DNA from: Pseudoalteromonas sp. T1lg23B
GTDB lineage: Bacteria > Pseudomonadota > Gammaproteobacteria > Enterobacterales > Alteromonadaceae
Reading direction: 5' to 3'
DNA length: 64,000 nucleotides
Assembly (NCBI RefSeq): GCF_002964665.1
Contig: NZ_PQBZ01000002.1
Span: 372,001 to 436,000 of the forward strand
In this document: piece after piece, positions 36,715 through 45,554 of the stretch
Layout: every line of letters begins with the position of its first letter
Position numbering within the stretch: the first letter of the stretch is position 1
Position numbers and translations under genes: made by a program
Notes under the pieces: model-generated
Databases searched by the model: none
The model's input: the letters and a program-made list of their open reading frames with translations, nothing else
What the model was told of the DNA's origin: nothing

Positions 36715-38796
36715 ATGAGTATCGATCTGAGCCAGTTTTTTGAGGTATTTTTTGAAGAAAGCTTTGAGGGTTTGGACGCGATGGAGTCTGAGCTTTTAAA
36801 TTTAGAGCCAGGCACTGAAGATAAAGAGACAATAAATACTATTTTTAGGGCTGCCCATTCAATTAAAGGGGGGAGCGGCACCTTTGGGTTTACGTCAGTT
36901 TCTGATTTTACTCATGTACTTGAAACTCTTCTTGACCAAATCCGTGATGGTCAACGTGAACTGACAACAGAATACGTTAATCTATTACTTAAGTCTGTCG
37001 ATTGCTTACGAACATTGCTCAGAGCGCTACAAGCTGAAGAAACCCCCGATCTGGAAGAAGCAAATGCTTTGCGGGGCAAATTTGAAGCTATTCTTGGTAT
37101 GGAAAGCGCTTCAATACCAGAAGACTCCTCGGAGGTTACGGCAGACCTCGCACTAAATACCTATCAAATTGATTTTAAACCCAAACCACACCTTTTTAAA
37201 ACGGGCAACGAGCCACTGTTTATGATTAGTGAGTTAGGTGAACTTGGTGATATTGAAACAAAAGCATTTTATGACGCCGTTCCAGATATTCAACAATTGC
37301 ACCCTGACGAGTGCTTTCTAAGTTGGCGCTTTTTCTTAACAACTGATAAAGAGCAAAGAGCCATTGAAGAGATATTCGAATGGGTTGAGGATGATGCCGA
37401 GATCACAATAGGAATGTGTGGTGGGATTTTTGAAGGTGCAGGCTCAGATATCTCAGAAAAACGTGAACAGCAGTCAGAACAGAAACCAGTGGTGCAAACG
37501 CCAACAGCACCGGCGGCTACCAATAAAGAACTTGTAAAAAAAGCAGAAAGCAAAAAGAGTGCAGACTCCACTACCTCTAATTCGATCCGTGTTGGAATAG
37601 ACAAAGTTGACTCGCTGATAAACATGGTTGGGGAGTTAGTAATTACACAGGCGATGTTGAGTCAGATAGGTGAGCAGGAAATAACTGAATCAACCATAAC
37701 CGCTTTGCAAGAAGGGCTTGCGCAGTTAGCACATAATACCCGCGACTTACAAGAAAATGTAATGCGGATTCGAATGCTACCTATTAGTTTTGTATTCAGC
37801 CGTTTTCCTCGTCTCGTGAGAGATATTTCACAAAAACTCAATAAGCAGGTGGAGTTGAAGTTACTCGGTGAGCAAACTGAGTTAGACAAAACCGTCATGG
37901 AAAAAATATCGGATCCCATGGTCCATTTAGTTCGCAATTCCTTAGACCATGGTTTGGAAATACCTGAACAGCGAATTGCTGCGGGTAAAGACCCTGTAGG
38001 AACGGTAACACTTAATGCGTTCCATCAGGGGGGAAATATTGTGATTGAGATTATGGATGATGGTCAAGGCCTAAATACGGAGAAGATCCGCCAGAAGGCG
38101 ATTGACAATGGGCTGATACAAGCACATGAAGAACTTAGCAGTGATGAAGTAAATGAGCTCATATTCATGCCAGGGTTTTCAACGGCAGACGAGGTCAGTG
38201 ATATTTCAGGACGTGGTGTGGGCATGGATGTTGTAAGGCGAAATATTCAAGCTTTAAACGGCTCAGTTGAAGTATCGTCAGCCCGTGGTCTCGGCTCTAC
38301 CTTTACAATTCGTTTACCGCTGACCCTCGCTATTCTGGATGGTCAACTAGTGCAAGTGGCACAGCATACTTACATCATTCCATTAATATCTATTGTTGAA
38401 TCGCTGCAAATAGATATCAGTAAAGTGAGTCGAGTAGGAAAAGACCTCGATGTGCTCAGGCTGCGAGATGAGTATATCCCCATTCTGCGTTTATATGACA
38501 TTTTTAATCATCAGGGAGCGATAGAGGAACTCGACAAAACACTGCTGGTGGTGGTTGAAAGTGATAACCACAAAGTGGGTTTGTTGGTAGACGATTTGCT
38601 AGCACAGCAACAGGTTGTGATTAAAAGTCTAGAGGCCAATTATCAAAAAGTTGATGGCATTTCGGGTGCCACAATATTGGGTGATGGTCGAGTTTCACTA
38701 ATAGTTGATATATCAGGCTTAATAAAGCTAAGTGGATTAAAGCGTCCTGGGTCACAAGAGTTGCTAGTGGAACAACACAGTAATGAGGTGGCTTAA
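36715..38796 (+). CDS. cheA: Chemotaxis histidine kinase CheA
   Basis: A 693-residue kinase with HPt domain and phospho-His48 (AAHSIKGGSGTFGF), a CheY-binding type domain at about 150-238, a low-complexity linker at 240-285, a dimerisation domain at 290-360, a HATPase domain with NSLDHGLE, DDGQGL and GRGVGMDVV boxes, and a C-terminal CheW-like domain (about 545-685). It autophosphorylates under control of the receptor and passes phosphate to CheY and CheB. AGGAG precedes the ATG. The stop overlaps cheW as TAATG. Confidence 0.96.
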   Translation: MSIDLSQFFEVFFEESFEGLDAMESELLNLEPGTEDKETINTIFRAAHSIKGGSGTFGFTSVSDFTHVLETLLDQIRDGQRELTTEYVNLLLKSVDCLRTLLRALQAEETPDLEEANALRGKFEAILGMESASIPEDSSEVTADLALNTYQIDFKPKPHLFKTGNEPLFMISELGELGDIETKAFYDAVPDIQQLHPDECFLSWRFFLTTDKEQRAIEEIFEWVEDDAEITIGMCGGIFEGAGSDISEKREQQSEQKPVVQTPTAPAATNKELVKKAESKKSADSTTSNSIRVGIDKVDSLINMVGELVITQAMLSQIGEQEITESTITALQEGLAQLAHNTRDLQENVMRIRMLPISFVFSRFPRLVRDISQKLNKQVELKLLGEQTELDKTVMEKISDPMVHLVRNSLDHGLEIPEQRIAAGKDPVGTVTLNAFHQGGNIVIEIMDDGQGLNTEKIRQKAIDNGLIQAHEELSSDEVNELIFMPGFSTADEVSDISGRGVGMDVVRRNIQALNGSVEVSSARGLGSTFTIRLPLTLAILDGQLVQVAQHTYIIPLISIVESLQIDISKVSRVGKDLDVLRLRDEYIPILRLYDIFNHQGAIEELDKTLLVVVESDNHKVGLLVDDLLAQQQVVIKSLEANYQKVDGISGATILGDGRVSLIVDISGLIKLSGLKRPGSQELLVEQHSNEVA

Positions 38797-39302
38797 TGAG
38801 TGAACAAAAGGATTTAAATCATCAGCTGAATTTGCGAAAGCAGCAAGATGAGAATCAATATTTAACATTCATGATGGCGGGCGAAGAGTACGGCCTAGAT
38901 ATTTTAGCCGTGCAGGAAATAAGAGGTTGGGAAGATGTAACAGCCATCCCAAACTCCCCCAGTTTTGTTAAAGGGGCGATAAATTTACGCGGTACGATCG
39001 TGCCAATCATAGATTTAAGGTTGAGGTTTGGAATACAGAGCATTAGCTATGGTCCACTGACCGTTGTGATTGTTGTGTCTGTGCAAATAAGAGAGCAACA
39101 AAAGGTTATGGGATTGGTAGTTGATGCTGTATCTGATGTGTATAGCATTTCGCAAGAGAAAGCAAAAGATGTGCCTGATTTTCAAGACTCAGATAACGGG
39201 CAATATGTACATGGACTCGTTAATGTGGGTGAAAAAATGGTTGTGTTGCTGAACTTAGCAAAAGTACTAGACCTAAACTCAAAACAAGTCGCGCAAAGTT
39301 AG
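38796..39302 (+). CDS. cheW: Chemotaxis coupling protein CheW
   Basis: A 168-residue CheW domain that links receptor and CheA: YLTFMMAGEEYGLDILAVQEIRGW, then FVKGAINLRGTIVPIIDLRLRFG and a C-terminal GEKMVVLLNLAKVL. The N-terminal 25 residues are an additional polar tail. It overlaps cheA by one base and precedes the receptor gene by 22 bases. Confidence 0.95.
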   Translation: MSEQKDLNHQLNLRKQQDENQYLTFMMAGEEYGLDILAVQEIRGWEDVTAIPNSPSFVKGAINLRGTIVPIIDLRLRFGIQSISYGPLTVVIVVSVQIREQQKVMGLVVDAVSDVYSISQEKAKDVPDFQDSDNGQYVHGLVNVGEKMVVLLNLAKVLDLNSKQVAQS

Positions 39303-39324
39303 GAATAACGGAAAAGGTGAAAGC

Positions 39325-41982
39325 ATGCAAAGTGATATCAATAATAAGTTGTTAATTGTTGGGGTAGTGCTGGTGGCCGTCATCATCGGCGCTTTTCAAT
39401 TTTTAGGCGTAGCGATTAATGCTGAAAACGGCTTAATTATCAGTTTTCCAGTTGTTGCTGTGTTAGTCGCCATACTGTACTTAAAGCGAGTGCTCGATAC
39501 CGCAACAAATAAGCTAGCATGCTTGAATGCTGCATTACCTTATTTGCAACTTACTGAGCCAGATATGGTTTCGAGGTTAGATTTAGGTGCTTTACCTGAG
39601 CTTGCTAGAGTTAATGTTGTAGAAAGCAGCCATGAGGATAAAAATCATATTGAAAGCTTGCTGAATGCACTTCAGACCTGCCAAGCAAATATTATGATTG
39701 CAGATACAAATCTAAATATTACCTATTTGAATGAATCTGTTAAAAAGATGCTCAAGGCGAATGAGAGCAAGTTACAAGAGAGTTTGCCTCAATTCAATGT
39801 CGATAGTTTGGTTGGTACCAATATTGATGAATTTCACCATAACCCTGCTCACCAAAGGAGTATTTTGGCGACGCTTAACCGAGTGTATACCACACAAATA
39901 AATGTTGCCGGTTTGACATTCGACTTAATCGCAACTCCCGTATTTAATTCAGAAAGTGAGCGTATAGCTACTTTGGTAGAGTGGAAAGATGTTACTGAAA
40001 AATTGGCATTTGAGCAGAAACAGGCAGCACTTGCTGCACACAATGCAAGGATCACCAGTGCACTGGATGTATGTCAGGCGAATGTAATGCTCGCTGATGG
40101 GGACTGCAATATCGTTTATGCCAACCACTCAGTTCTAAAAATGCTAAGCGACAATCAAGCTCAGCTCCGTCAGGCGTTACCTAACTTTGATGCTAAAAAG
40201 CTTATTGGTGAATGTATAGATGTGTTTCATGCCAATCCAAGTCACCAACGGAAAATGCTCGATGGTTTAACCGATACGTACAAAACAGATATAGAGGTAG
40301 CAGGGTTTACGTTTGGGCTCATTGCAACACCAGTGTTCGACGAGAGTAATAATCGTCTAGGTACAGTTGTTGAGTGGGAAGACAAAACACAAAGGCTTAT
40401 CAGAGAGCAGCAAGAACGCGAAACCGCATATGAAAACACGCGAGTCAAACGAGCACTCGATAATGTTGCTACAAATACCATGATAGCAAATCATGACCAT
40501 GACATCGTTTATATGAATAAAGCCGTATTAGAAATGATGCGCAATGCGGAGCGTGATATCCGCAAAGACTTACCACAATTTGATGCAAATAATCTAATTG
40601 GCGCAAACATAGATGTATTCCACAAAAACCCAGCACATCAAAGAGGCATGCTTGCCAAATTAACATCGGCTTACAGTACAGAAATTGTAGTCGGTGGTAG
40701 AACTTTTGGTTTAGTGGCAAACCCAATACTTAACTCTGAGGGTGAACGAATTGGGACGGTTGTTGAGTGGGATGATAGAACCAATGAAGTTGCGATTGAA
40801 AAAGAGGTGAATGATTTAGTTGCATCTGCGGGTGGCGGAAATCTTGGAGTCCGTCTTGATGAGCACGGGAAAGAAGGGTTCTATTTACGCTTAACTAAAG
40901 GCTTAAACCAGTTAGTTAGCATCGTAGATGATGCTGTATCTGACACCGCACAGATGCTTGATGCTTTAGCAAATGGTAACTTAACTCGTAGAATTACTGG
41001 TGAGTATCAAGGCGCATTTGAGAAATTAAAACGTGATGCCAACAGTACCGCAGACAAACTGACTGAGGTCATTAACAAGATAAGTGCTTCAGCAGCCCTT
41101 GTTGCTAGTGGCGCAGAGGAAATTTCACAAGGTAATGCTGATTTAAGTCAACGCACAGAAGAGCAGGCTTCGTCACTGGAAGAGACTGCTTCAAGTATGG
41201 AGCAAATGACAAGTACAGTGAAGCAAAATGCTGATAACGCAAAAGTAGCCAATGGACTTGCAGAAGAAACGTGTGATAAAGCGATTCAAGGTGGTGAAGT
41301 TGTAAGCCGAGCGGTTGAAAGTATGTCGGCCATTAATGAGTCAAGTAAGAAAATCGCGGATATTATCGGCGTGATTGATGAAATCGCTTTCCAAACTAAC
41401 CTGCTTGCTCTGAATGCTGCGGTGGAAGCTGCGCGAGCTGGAGAACAAGGCAGAGGCTTTGCAGTCGTTGCGGGTGAAGTTCGTAATTTGGCACAGCGCT
41501 CCGCTGGTGCAGCAAAAGAAATTAAAGATTTGATCCGAGACAGTGTTGGCAAAGTTGAAGATGGTACATTATTGGTGAACGAATCCGGTGCAACCTTGAA
41601 AGATATTGTTGCTTCTGTGAAACGTGTTACTGAAATGATTTCTGATATTGCTGAAGCATCTGTTGAGCAAAGTTCAGGTATTGAACAAGTGAATAAAGCT
41701 GTTGCACAAATGGATGAGATGACACAACAGAACGCTGCATTGGTAGAGGAAGCATCCGCTGCTGGAGAGTCAATGGCAGAGCAAGCGAATGATATGCGTA
41801 AACTATTACACTTTTTTGCGATAGATAATGCTGAACATGCTTTGTTACCACCGCAATCTTCGGCAGCACCGGCAATCGGTGCTACACCAAAGGCTAAAAA
41901 TAGTGACAGTAAGCTGGAACTAAAGTCGATGCCAGCTGGTAATAAGTTCTCTGATAGTTCTGAGGAATGGGAGGAATTCTAG
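39325..41982 (+). CDS. Methyl-accepting chemotaxis protein with three PAS repeats
   Basis: An 885-residue receptor. Two membrane segments (about 7-26 and 34-52) lie so close that no periplasmic ligand domain exists; sensing must be cytoplasmic or in the membrane. Three PAS units follow with an exact period of 131 residues (about 112-242, 243-373, 374-504), each with a DxFHxNPxHQ block and ending in TxVEWxD. A HAMP-like part (about 505-570) and the signalling domain with IAFQTNLLALNAAVEAARAGEQG come next. The last five residues, EWEEF, fit the aromatic-x-x-aromatic tether pentapeptide (NWETF in E. coli Tar) that binds CheR and CheB. Confidence 0.93.
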   Translation: MQSDINNKLLIVGVVLVAVIIGAFQFLGVAINAENGLIISFPVVAVLVAILYLKRVLDTATNKLACLNAALPYLQLTEPDMVSRLDLGALPELARVNVVESSHEDKNHIESLLNALQTCQANIMIADTNLNITYLNESVKKMLKANESKLQESLPQFNVDSLVGTNIDEFHHNPAHQRSILATLNRVYTTQINVAGLTFDLIATPVFNSESERIATLVEWKDVTEKLAFEQKQAALAAHNARITSALDVCQANVMLADGDCNIVYANHSVLKMLSDNQAQLRQALPNFDAKKLIGECIDVFHANPSHQRKMLDGLTDTYKTDIEVAGFTFGLIATPVFDESNNRLGTVVEWEDKTQRLIREQQERETAYENTRVKRALDNVATNTMIANHDHDIVYMNKAVLEMMRNAERDIRKDLPQFDANNLIGANIDVFHKNPAHQRGMLAKLTSAYSTEIVVGGRTFGLVANPILNSEGERIGTVVEWDDRTNEVAIEKEVNDLVASAGGGNLGVRLDEHGKEGFYLRLTKGLNQLVSIVDDAVSDTAQMLDALANGNLTRRITGEYQGAFEKLKRDANSTADKLTEVINKISASAALVASGAEEISQGNADLSQRTEEQASSLEETASSMEQMTSTVKQNADNAKVANGLAEETCDKAIQGGEVVSRAVESMSAINESSKKIADIIGVIDEIAFQTNLLALNAAVEAARAGEQGRGFAVVAGEVRNLAQRSAGAAKEIKDLIRDSVGKVEDGTLLVNESGATLKDIVASVKRVTEMISDIAEASVEQSSGIEQVNKAVAQMDEMTQQNAALVEEASAAGESMAEQANDMRKLLHFFAIDNAEHALLPPQSSAAPAIGATPKAKNSDSKLELKSMPAGNKFSDSSEEWEEF

Positions 41983-42049
41983 TCCGATGTCAAAGAGAGG
42001 GTCTGTAATTTACCGGCCCTCATCAGGAGAACTTGTGTGAGGTGGAAAC

Positions 42050-42871
42050 ATGCGAGAGTTTACCTTTACGGATGATGATTTTGATGGACTGTCGAAACGT
42101 GTGTATAAAGCATGTGGCATTGTTCTTGGGCCACATAAAAAGGAGATGGTTTATTCGCGAATAGCGCGTCGTATTAGAGCTAATAACCTTTCTTCATTTA
42201 AGCAATACATTGAACTGGTGGATAGCCATGAGGCTGACGAATTCAGTCATTTTATCAATGCGATTACGACTAACCTGACTTCTTTTTTTCGAGAAAAACA
42301 TCATTTTGACTATTTGTCGAATGTGGTAATTCCGCTGATTTTAGAGCGTAATAGTACATCAAAGAGGGTCAGAATTTGGTCGGCTGGCTGCTCGACGGGG
42401 GAGGAGCCATACAGTATCGCAATGACGATTCTTGGGCGATTTCCCTCAGGTTGGGATGTTAAAATATTGGCAACTGATTTGGACTCTAATGTGCTGCTAA
42501 AGGCGCAAACTGGTGTTTACAGTGCTAGAAGCATTACAGGACTCGAAGGTGCAGAGTTAAAAAAATGGTTTTTAAAAAGCCCTGACGGAGAGTCATATAA
42601 AGTCAAACCGGCTCTTCAGGCGCTCATTTCTTTTAAGCGACTTAATTTGCTCGAAGATTGGCCAATGAAAGGGCCTTTTGATCTCATTTTTTGTAGAAAT
42701 GTACTGATTTACTTTGATAAAGAAACAAAAGATCAGCTATTTGCAGGTTATCATAAGTTACTAGCTCCTAAGGGACACTTGTTCATTGGCCATTCTGAAA
42801 CGATGGGAAAAGAACACATTGAGTTTATCAACTTAGGCAAGACTATGTATCAAAAGGCGAGTCATGAATAG
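42050..42871 (+). CDS. cheR: Chemotaxis protein methyltransferase CheR
   Basis: CheR methylates receptor glutamates with SAM. The 273-residue protein has the helical N domain (about 1-75) and a methyltransferase domain with VRIWSAGCSTGEEPYSIAM, LATDLDSNVL and DLIFCRNVLIYFD. TNLTSFFREKHHFD precedes. It overlaps cheD by 8 bases. The EWEEF tail of the adjacent receptor is its expected docking site. Confidence 0.95.
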   Translation: MREFTFTDDDFDGLSKRVYKACGIVLGPHKKEMVYSRIARRIRANNLSSFKQYIELVDSHEADEFSHFINAITTNLTSFFREKHHFDYLSNVVIPLILERNSTSKRVRIWSAGCSTGEEPYSIAMTILGRFPSGWDVKILATDLDSNVLLKAQTGVYSARSITGLEGAELKKWFLKSPDGESYKVKPALQALISFKRLNLLEDWPMKGPFDLIFCRNVLIYFDKETKDQLFAGYHKLLAPKGHLFIGHSETMGKEHIEFINLGKTMYQKASHE

Positions 42872-43481
42872 TCATATGGGACCAGTATTAACAGGCTTTG
42901 AGCATGTGAAACGTTTTTGGGACTCAGGGCGCTCAGCGGTGATTGCTAAAGTCTTACCCGGAGAGTTTTATGTCTCAAAAAGCGATGAGTATATTTCCAC
43001 TGTATTGGGCTCGTGTATCGCCGCTTGTATTTATGATGACGTGCGTGGCATAGGAGGTATGAACCATTTTATGTTGCCCGGTGCGAAAAATATCAAAGAT
43101 ATTCATGCAGATGATTTAAACTGTCGCTATGGTAACTGGGCAATGGAATTTCTAATCAATGAAGTGATTAAAAATGGCGCTTCTCGTAGTAACTTGAAAG
43201 TTAAGTTGTTCGGCGGTGGCAAGATCATTCGAGCTATGACAGATATTGGAATTGGCAATATTCGTTTTGCAAACGCTTATGTACAAGAAGAAGGATTGCA
43301 ACTTGTTTCTCATGATGTTGGTGGACCTTGGCCTAGAAAGGTAATGTTTCACCCGCAAACAGGTCAAGCGCAAGTCAAAAAACTCAGGGAAATGCATAAT
43401 GATACGATTGAAAAACGCGAGGTGCGTTATCTTCATGACATTGAGTCTCAAGATGCCAATACTGATATTGAGCTGTTTTAG
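42864..43481 (+). CDS. cheD: Chemoreceptor glutamine deamidase CheD
   Basis: CheD converts receptor glutamines to glutamates and can bind CheC or CheY. The 205-residue protein has the catalytic Cys in VLGSCIAACIYD, followed by GGMNHFMLPG (catalytic His) and LKVKLFGGGKI. An N-terminal extension of about 35 residues precedes the core. No cheC or cheZ gene is in the cluster. Confidence 0.94.
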   Translation: MNSHMGPVLTGFEHVKRFWDSGRSAVIAKVLPGEFYVSKSDEYISTVLGSCIAACIYDDVRGIGGMNHFMLPGAKNIKDIHADDLNCRYGNWAMEFLINEVIKNGASRSNLKVKLFGGGKIIRAMTDIGIGNIRFANAYVQEEGLQLVSHDVGGPWPRKVMFHPQTGQAQVKKLREMHNDTIEKREVRYLHDIESQDANTDIELF

Positions 43482-43489
43482 GGGTAAGT

Positions 43490-44524
43490 ATGATCACAGT
43501 ATTGATTGTTGATGATTCACCACTGATCCGTGGCTTGCTAACAGAGATCCTCAATCAAGCACCCGATATAAAAGTGGTCGGCGCTGCAGCAGACCCATAT
43601 CAAGCAAGAGAGATGATTAAATCGTTACACCCAGACGTGTTAACGTTGGATATTGAAATGCCTCGCATGGATGGTATTAGTTTCTTGCGTAACTTAATGC
43701 GCCTTAGGCCTATGCCAGTAGTGATGATTTCTACCCTGACACAACAAGGTTCACCTGCAACGTTAGAAGCTCTAGAAATTGGAGCAGTTGATTTTATTGC
43801 CAAACCGGCTGCGAATGTTGTGTCTCAGCTCAAGAGTTATACACAAGCTGTACATGAAAAAATCAGGATTGCGGCACATGCTCGTGTACGTTCATACAAG
43901 GTGCAAGCAAGCCATACTGATTCGCCGAAAAGTCACAATATGCGTATGCAATTTAGAAGTGATGCTATCTTGGCGATAGGCGCTTCAACGGGTGGTACTG
44001 AAGCTATCAAGGAAGTCCTTGTGCGATTACCTGTTAATTCACCTCCAGTGGTAGTAACACAGCACATTCCGCCTATTTTTAGCACTTCCTTCGCGTTGAG
44101 AATGGATCGCTGCTGTTCAGTCAAGGTGAAAGAAGCAGAAACGGGCGATCAGCTGATGGCTGGGCATGTTTTCATTGCTCCAGGGGATAAGCACCTAAAA
44201 GTGGTGAAAAAATCGGGAAAACTATTATGTGAGCTTGAAGACACCGAGCCGGTCAATCGACACAAGCCAGCGGTCGATGTGTTATTTGATTCGCTTGTTC
44301 CGTTAGGTAAATCTGTATACGCAGCGCTTCTGACGGGAATGGGGAGTGACGGTGCAAAAGGTATGTTACGGTTGTCTCAGGCTGGGGCATTTACCGTTGC
44401 TCAAGATGAAGCGACATCGGTCGTTTGGGGAATGCCAAAAGCCGCTGTAGAGTTGAATGCTGTTAAATCTATTGTTCCTCTTCATGAGATAACGCATGCC
44501 CTATTGAATGCCTGTAAAAAGTAG
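43490..44524 (+). CDS. cheB: Protein-glutamate methylesterase CheB
   Basis: A 344-residue response regulator and esterase: receiver with Asp8-Asp9 and phospho-Asp54 (LTLDIEMPRMDG), linker, then the esterase with catalytic Ser in IGASTGGTEAI, His in VTQHIPP and Asp in LLTGMGSDGAKGM. It removes receptor methyl groups when phosphorylated by CheA and closes the che operon. It converges on the deacetylase gene with a 4-base gap. Confidence 0.95.
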   Translation: MITVLIVDDSPLIRGLLTEILNQAPDIKVVGAAADPYQAREMIKSLHPDVLTLDIEMPRMDGISFLRNLMRLRPMPVVMISTLTQQGSPATLEALEIGAVDFIAKPAANVVSQLKSYTQAVHEKIRIAAHARVRSYKVQASHTDSPKSHNMRMQFRSDAILAIGASTGGTEAIKEVLVRLPVNSPPVVVTQHIPPIFSTSFALRMDRCCSVKVKEAETGDQLMAGHVFIAPGDKHLKVVKKSGKLLCELEDTEPVNRHKPAVDVLFDSLVPLGKSVYAALLTGMGSDGAKGMLRLSQAGAFTVAQDEATSVVWGMPKAAVELNAVKSIVPLHEITHALLNACKK

Positions 44525-44528
44525 TATT

Positions 44529-45554
44529 TCAGAGAATCACCCAAGGTTGGGAGAACCAAAAGAATTGTCCTGGTTGTCCCTTTACCGGTGCAGTACAATT
44601 ATATCGTGAGCGTCCTTTGGGTAGGTTTTTCACCGCTTCAACACGTACTTGTTTGTCGTTTAACCACTCGATATTTCCTTTTCCTTGCCCCGATACATAA
44701 CAGGTGAACTGCTCGGGATTAAAGTTTATTTTTTTAAAATCAATGCGTAATGAAGGGCGTTGCATATCAGTTACAGAGTCGTCATAGCTTAGCTCTGCTA
44801 TGGAAAACGGTACTGAGTTTAATTTTACCTTAAGCGTATCTAGCTCACTGTATACTCCCGATGCGGGAAAACGAGGGATCCGTGTGAAGTCTGAGTCTAT
44901 GCCTACTGCGCCAGAGTGCTGGCCTATACCAGTAAAACCGAGAGATTTAACCAGTGCCCTTAATTCGTTATTAAACTCACCATATGGATATGCCAGCAGC
45001 TTAGCATGATGGCCTACTTCATCTTTTATTCGTTGCTCTGACCAAGTTATATCCTGACTAACTCGTGTTCTCCATTGCGGTAGGCTTTCATCTGGTAGTC
45101 TCTTATGCAGATAGTCATGTTTGGCACTATGATTGGCTATCAGTGCGCCTTTAGATGCTAATTGCTTCAATTGCGGCCACGTCATGACATAGTTTTGTTG
45201 CTCGTCAATCAATTTCGGGTTTACGAAAATGGTGTAAGGGTAGTTAAACTCTTGCAAAATTGGCGCAGCCTGTTCGATGTTATTGTCATATCCATCATCA
45301 AAGGTGATAGCAACTGTTTTTGCTGGTAATGTATCGCCTTTACGCAGTGACTTAAGTAGCTCGTCCAGTGGTACTACCTTGAACTGAGAGTCTCTTAGGT
45401 AGCTTAAGTGTGCTCTAAACTGCTCGGCACTTAAAGAGGTGACAGCAGGCAGCTTTTCGCTCACATGGTGATACTGTAAGATCACCGCCGCTGAAGCACA
45501 TTTCATACTTATCAACAGCAACGCGGACAATAAATGAAGAATTTTTTTAGCCAT
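44529..45554 (-). CDS. Secreted polysaccharide deacetylase family protein
   Basis: A 341-residue exported protein (signal peptide about 1-23, ending ASAA) with a NodB-homology domain: motif 1 TFDDGYD, motif 2 NHSAKHDYLH supplying the metal histidines, and motif 3 AYPYGEF. The C-terminal 110 residues form another beta-rich region. Relatives remove acetyl groups from poly-N-acetylglucosamine or peptidoglycan; the substrate here is unknown. ATG at 45554 is chosen; a GTG at 45569 in frame would add five residues. Its 5' end overlaps that of the divergent MATE gene by 21 bases. Confidence 0.85.
   Translation of the reverse strand: MAKKILHLLSALLLISMKCASAAVILQYHHVSEKLPAVTSLSAEQFRAHLSYLRDSQFKVVPLDELLKSLRKGDTLPAKTVAITFDDGYDNNIEQAAPILQEFNYPYTIFVNPKLIDEQQNYVMTWPQLKQLASKGALIANHSAKHDYLHKRLPDESLPQWRTRVSQDITWSEQRIKDEVGHHAKLLAYPYGEFNNELRALVKSLGFTGIGQHSGAVGIDSDFTRIPRFPASGVYSELDTLKVKLNSVPFSIAELSYDDSVTDMQRPSLRIDFKKINFNPEQFTCYVSGQGKGNIEWLNDKQVRVEAVKNLPKGRSRYNCTAPVKGQPGQFFWFSQPWVIL

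Noticed and set aside
39658-40836. Triple repeat in the receptor as an assembly duplication
   Set aside because: The three units differ throughout at base and residue level; only the length and fold pattern repeat.
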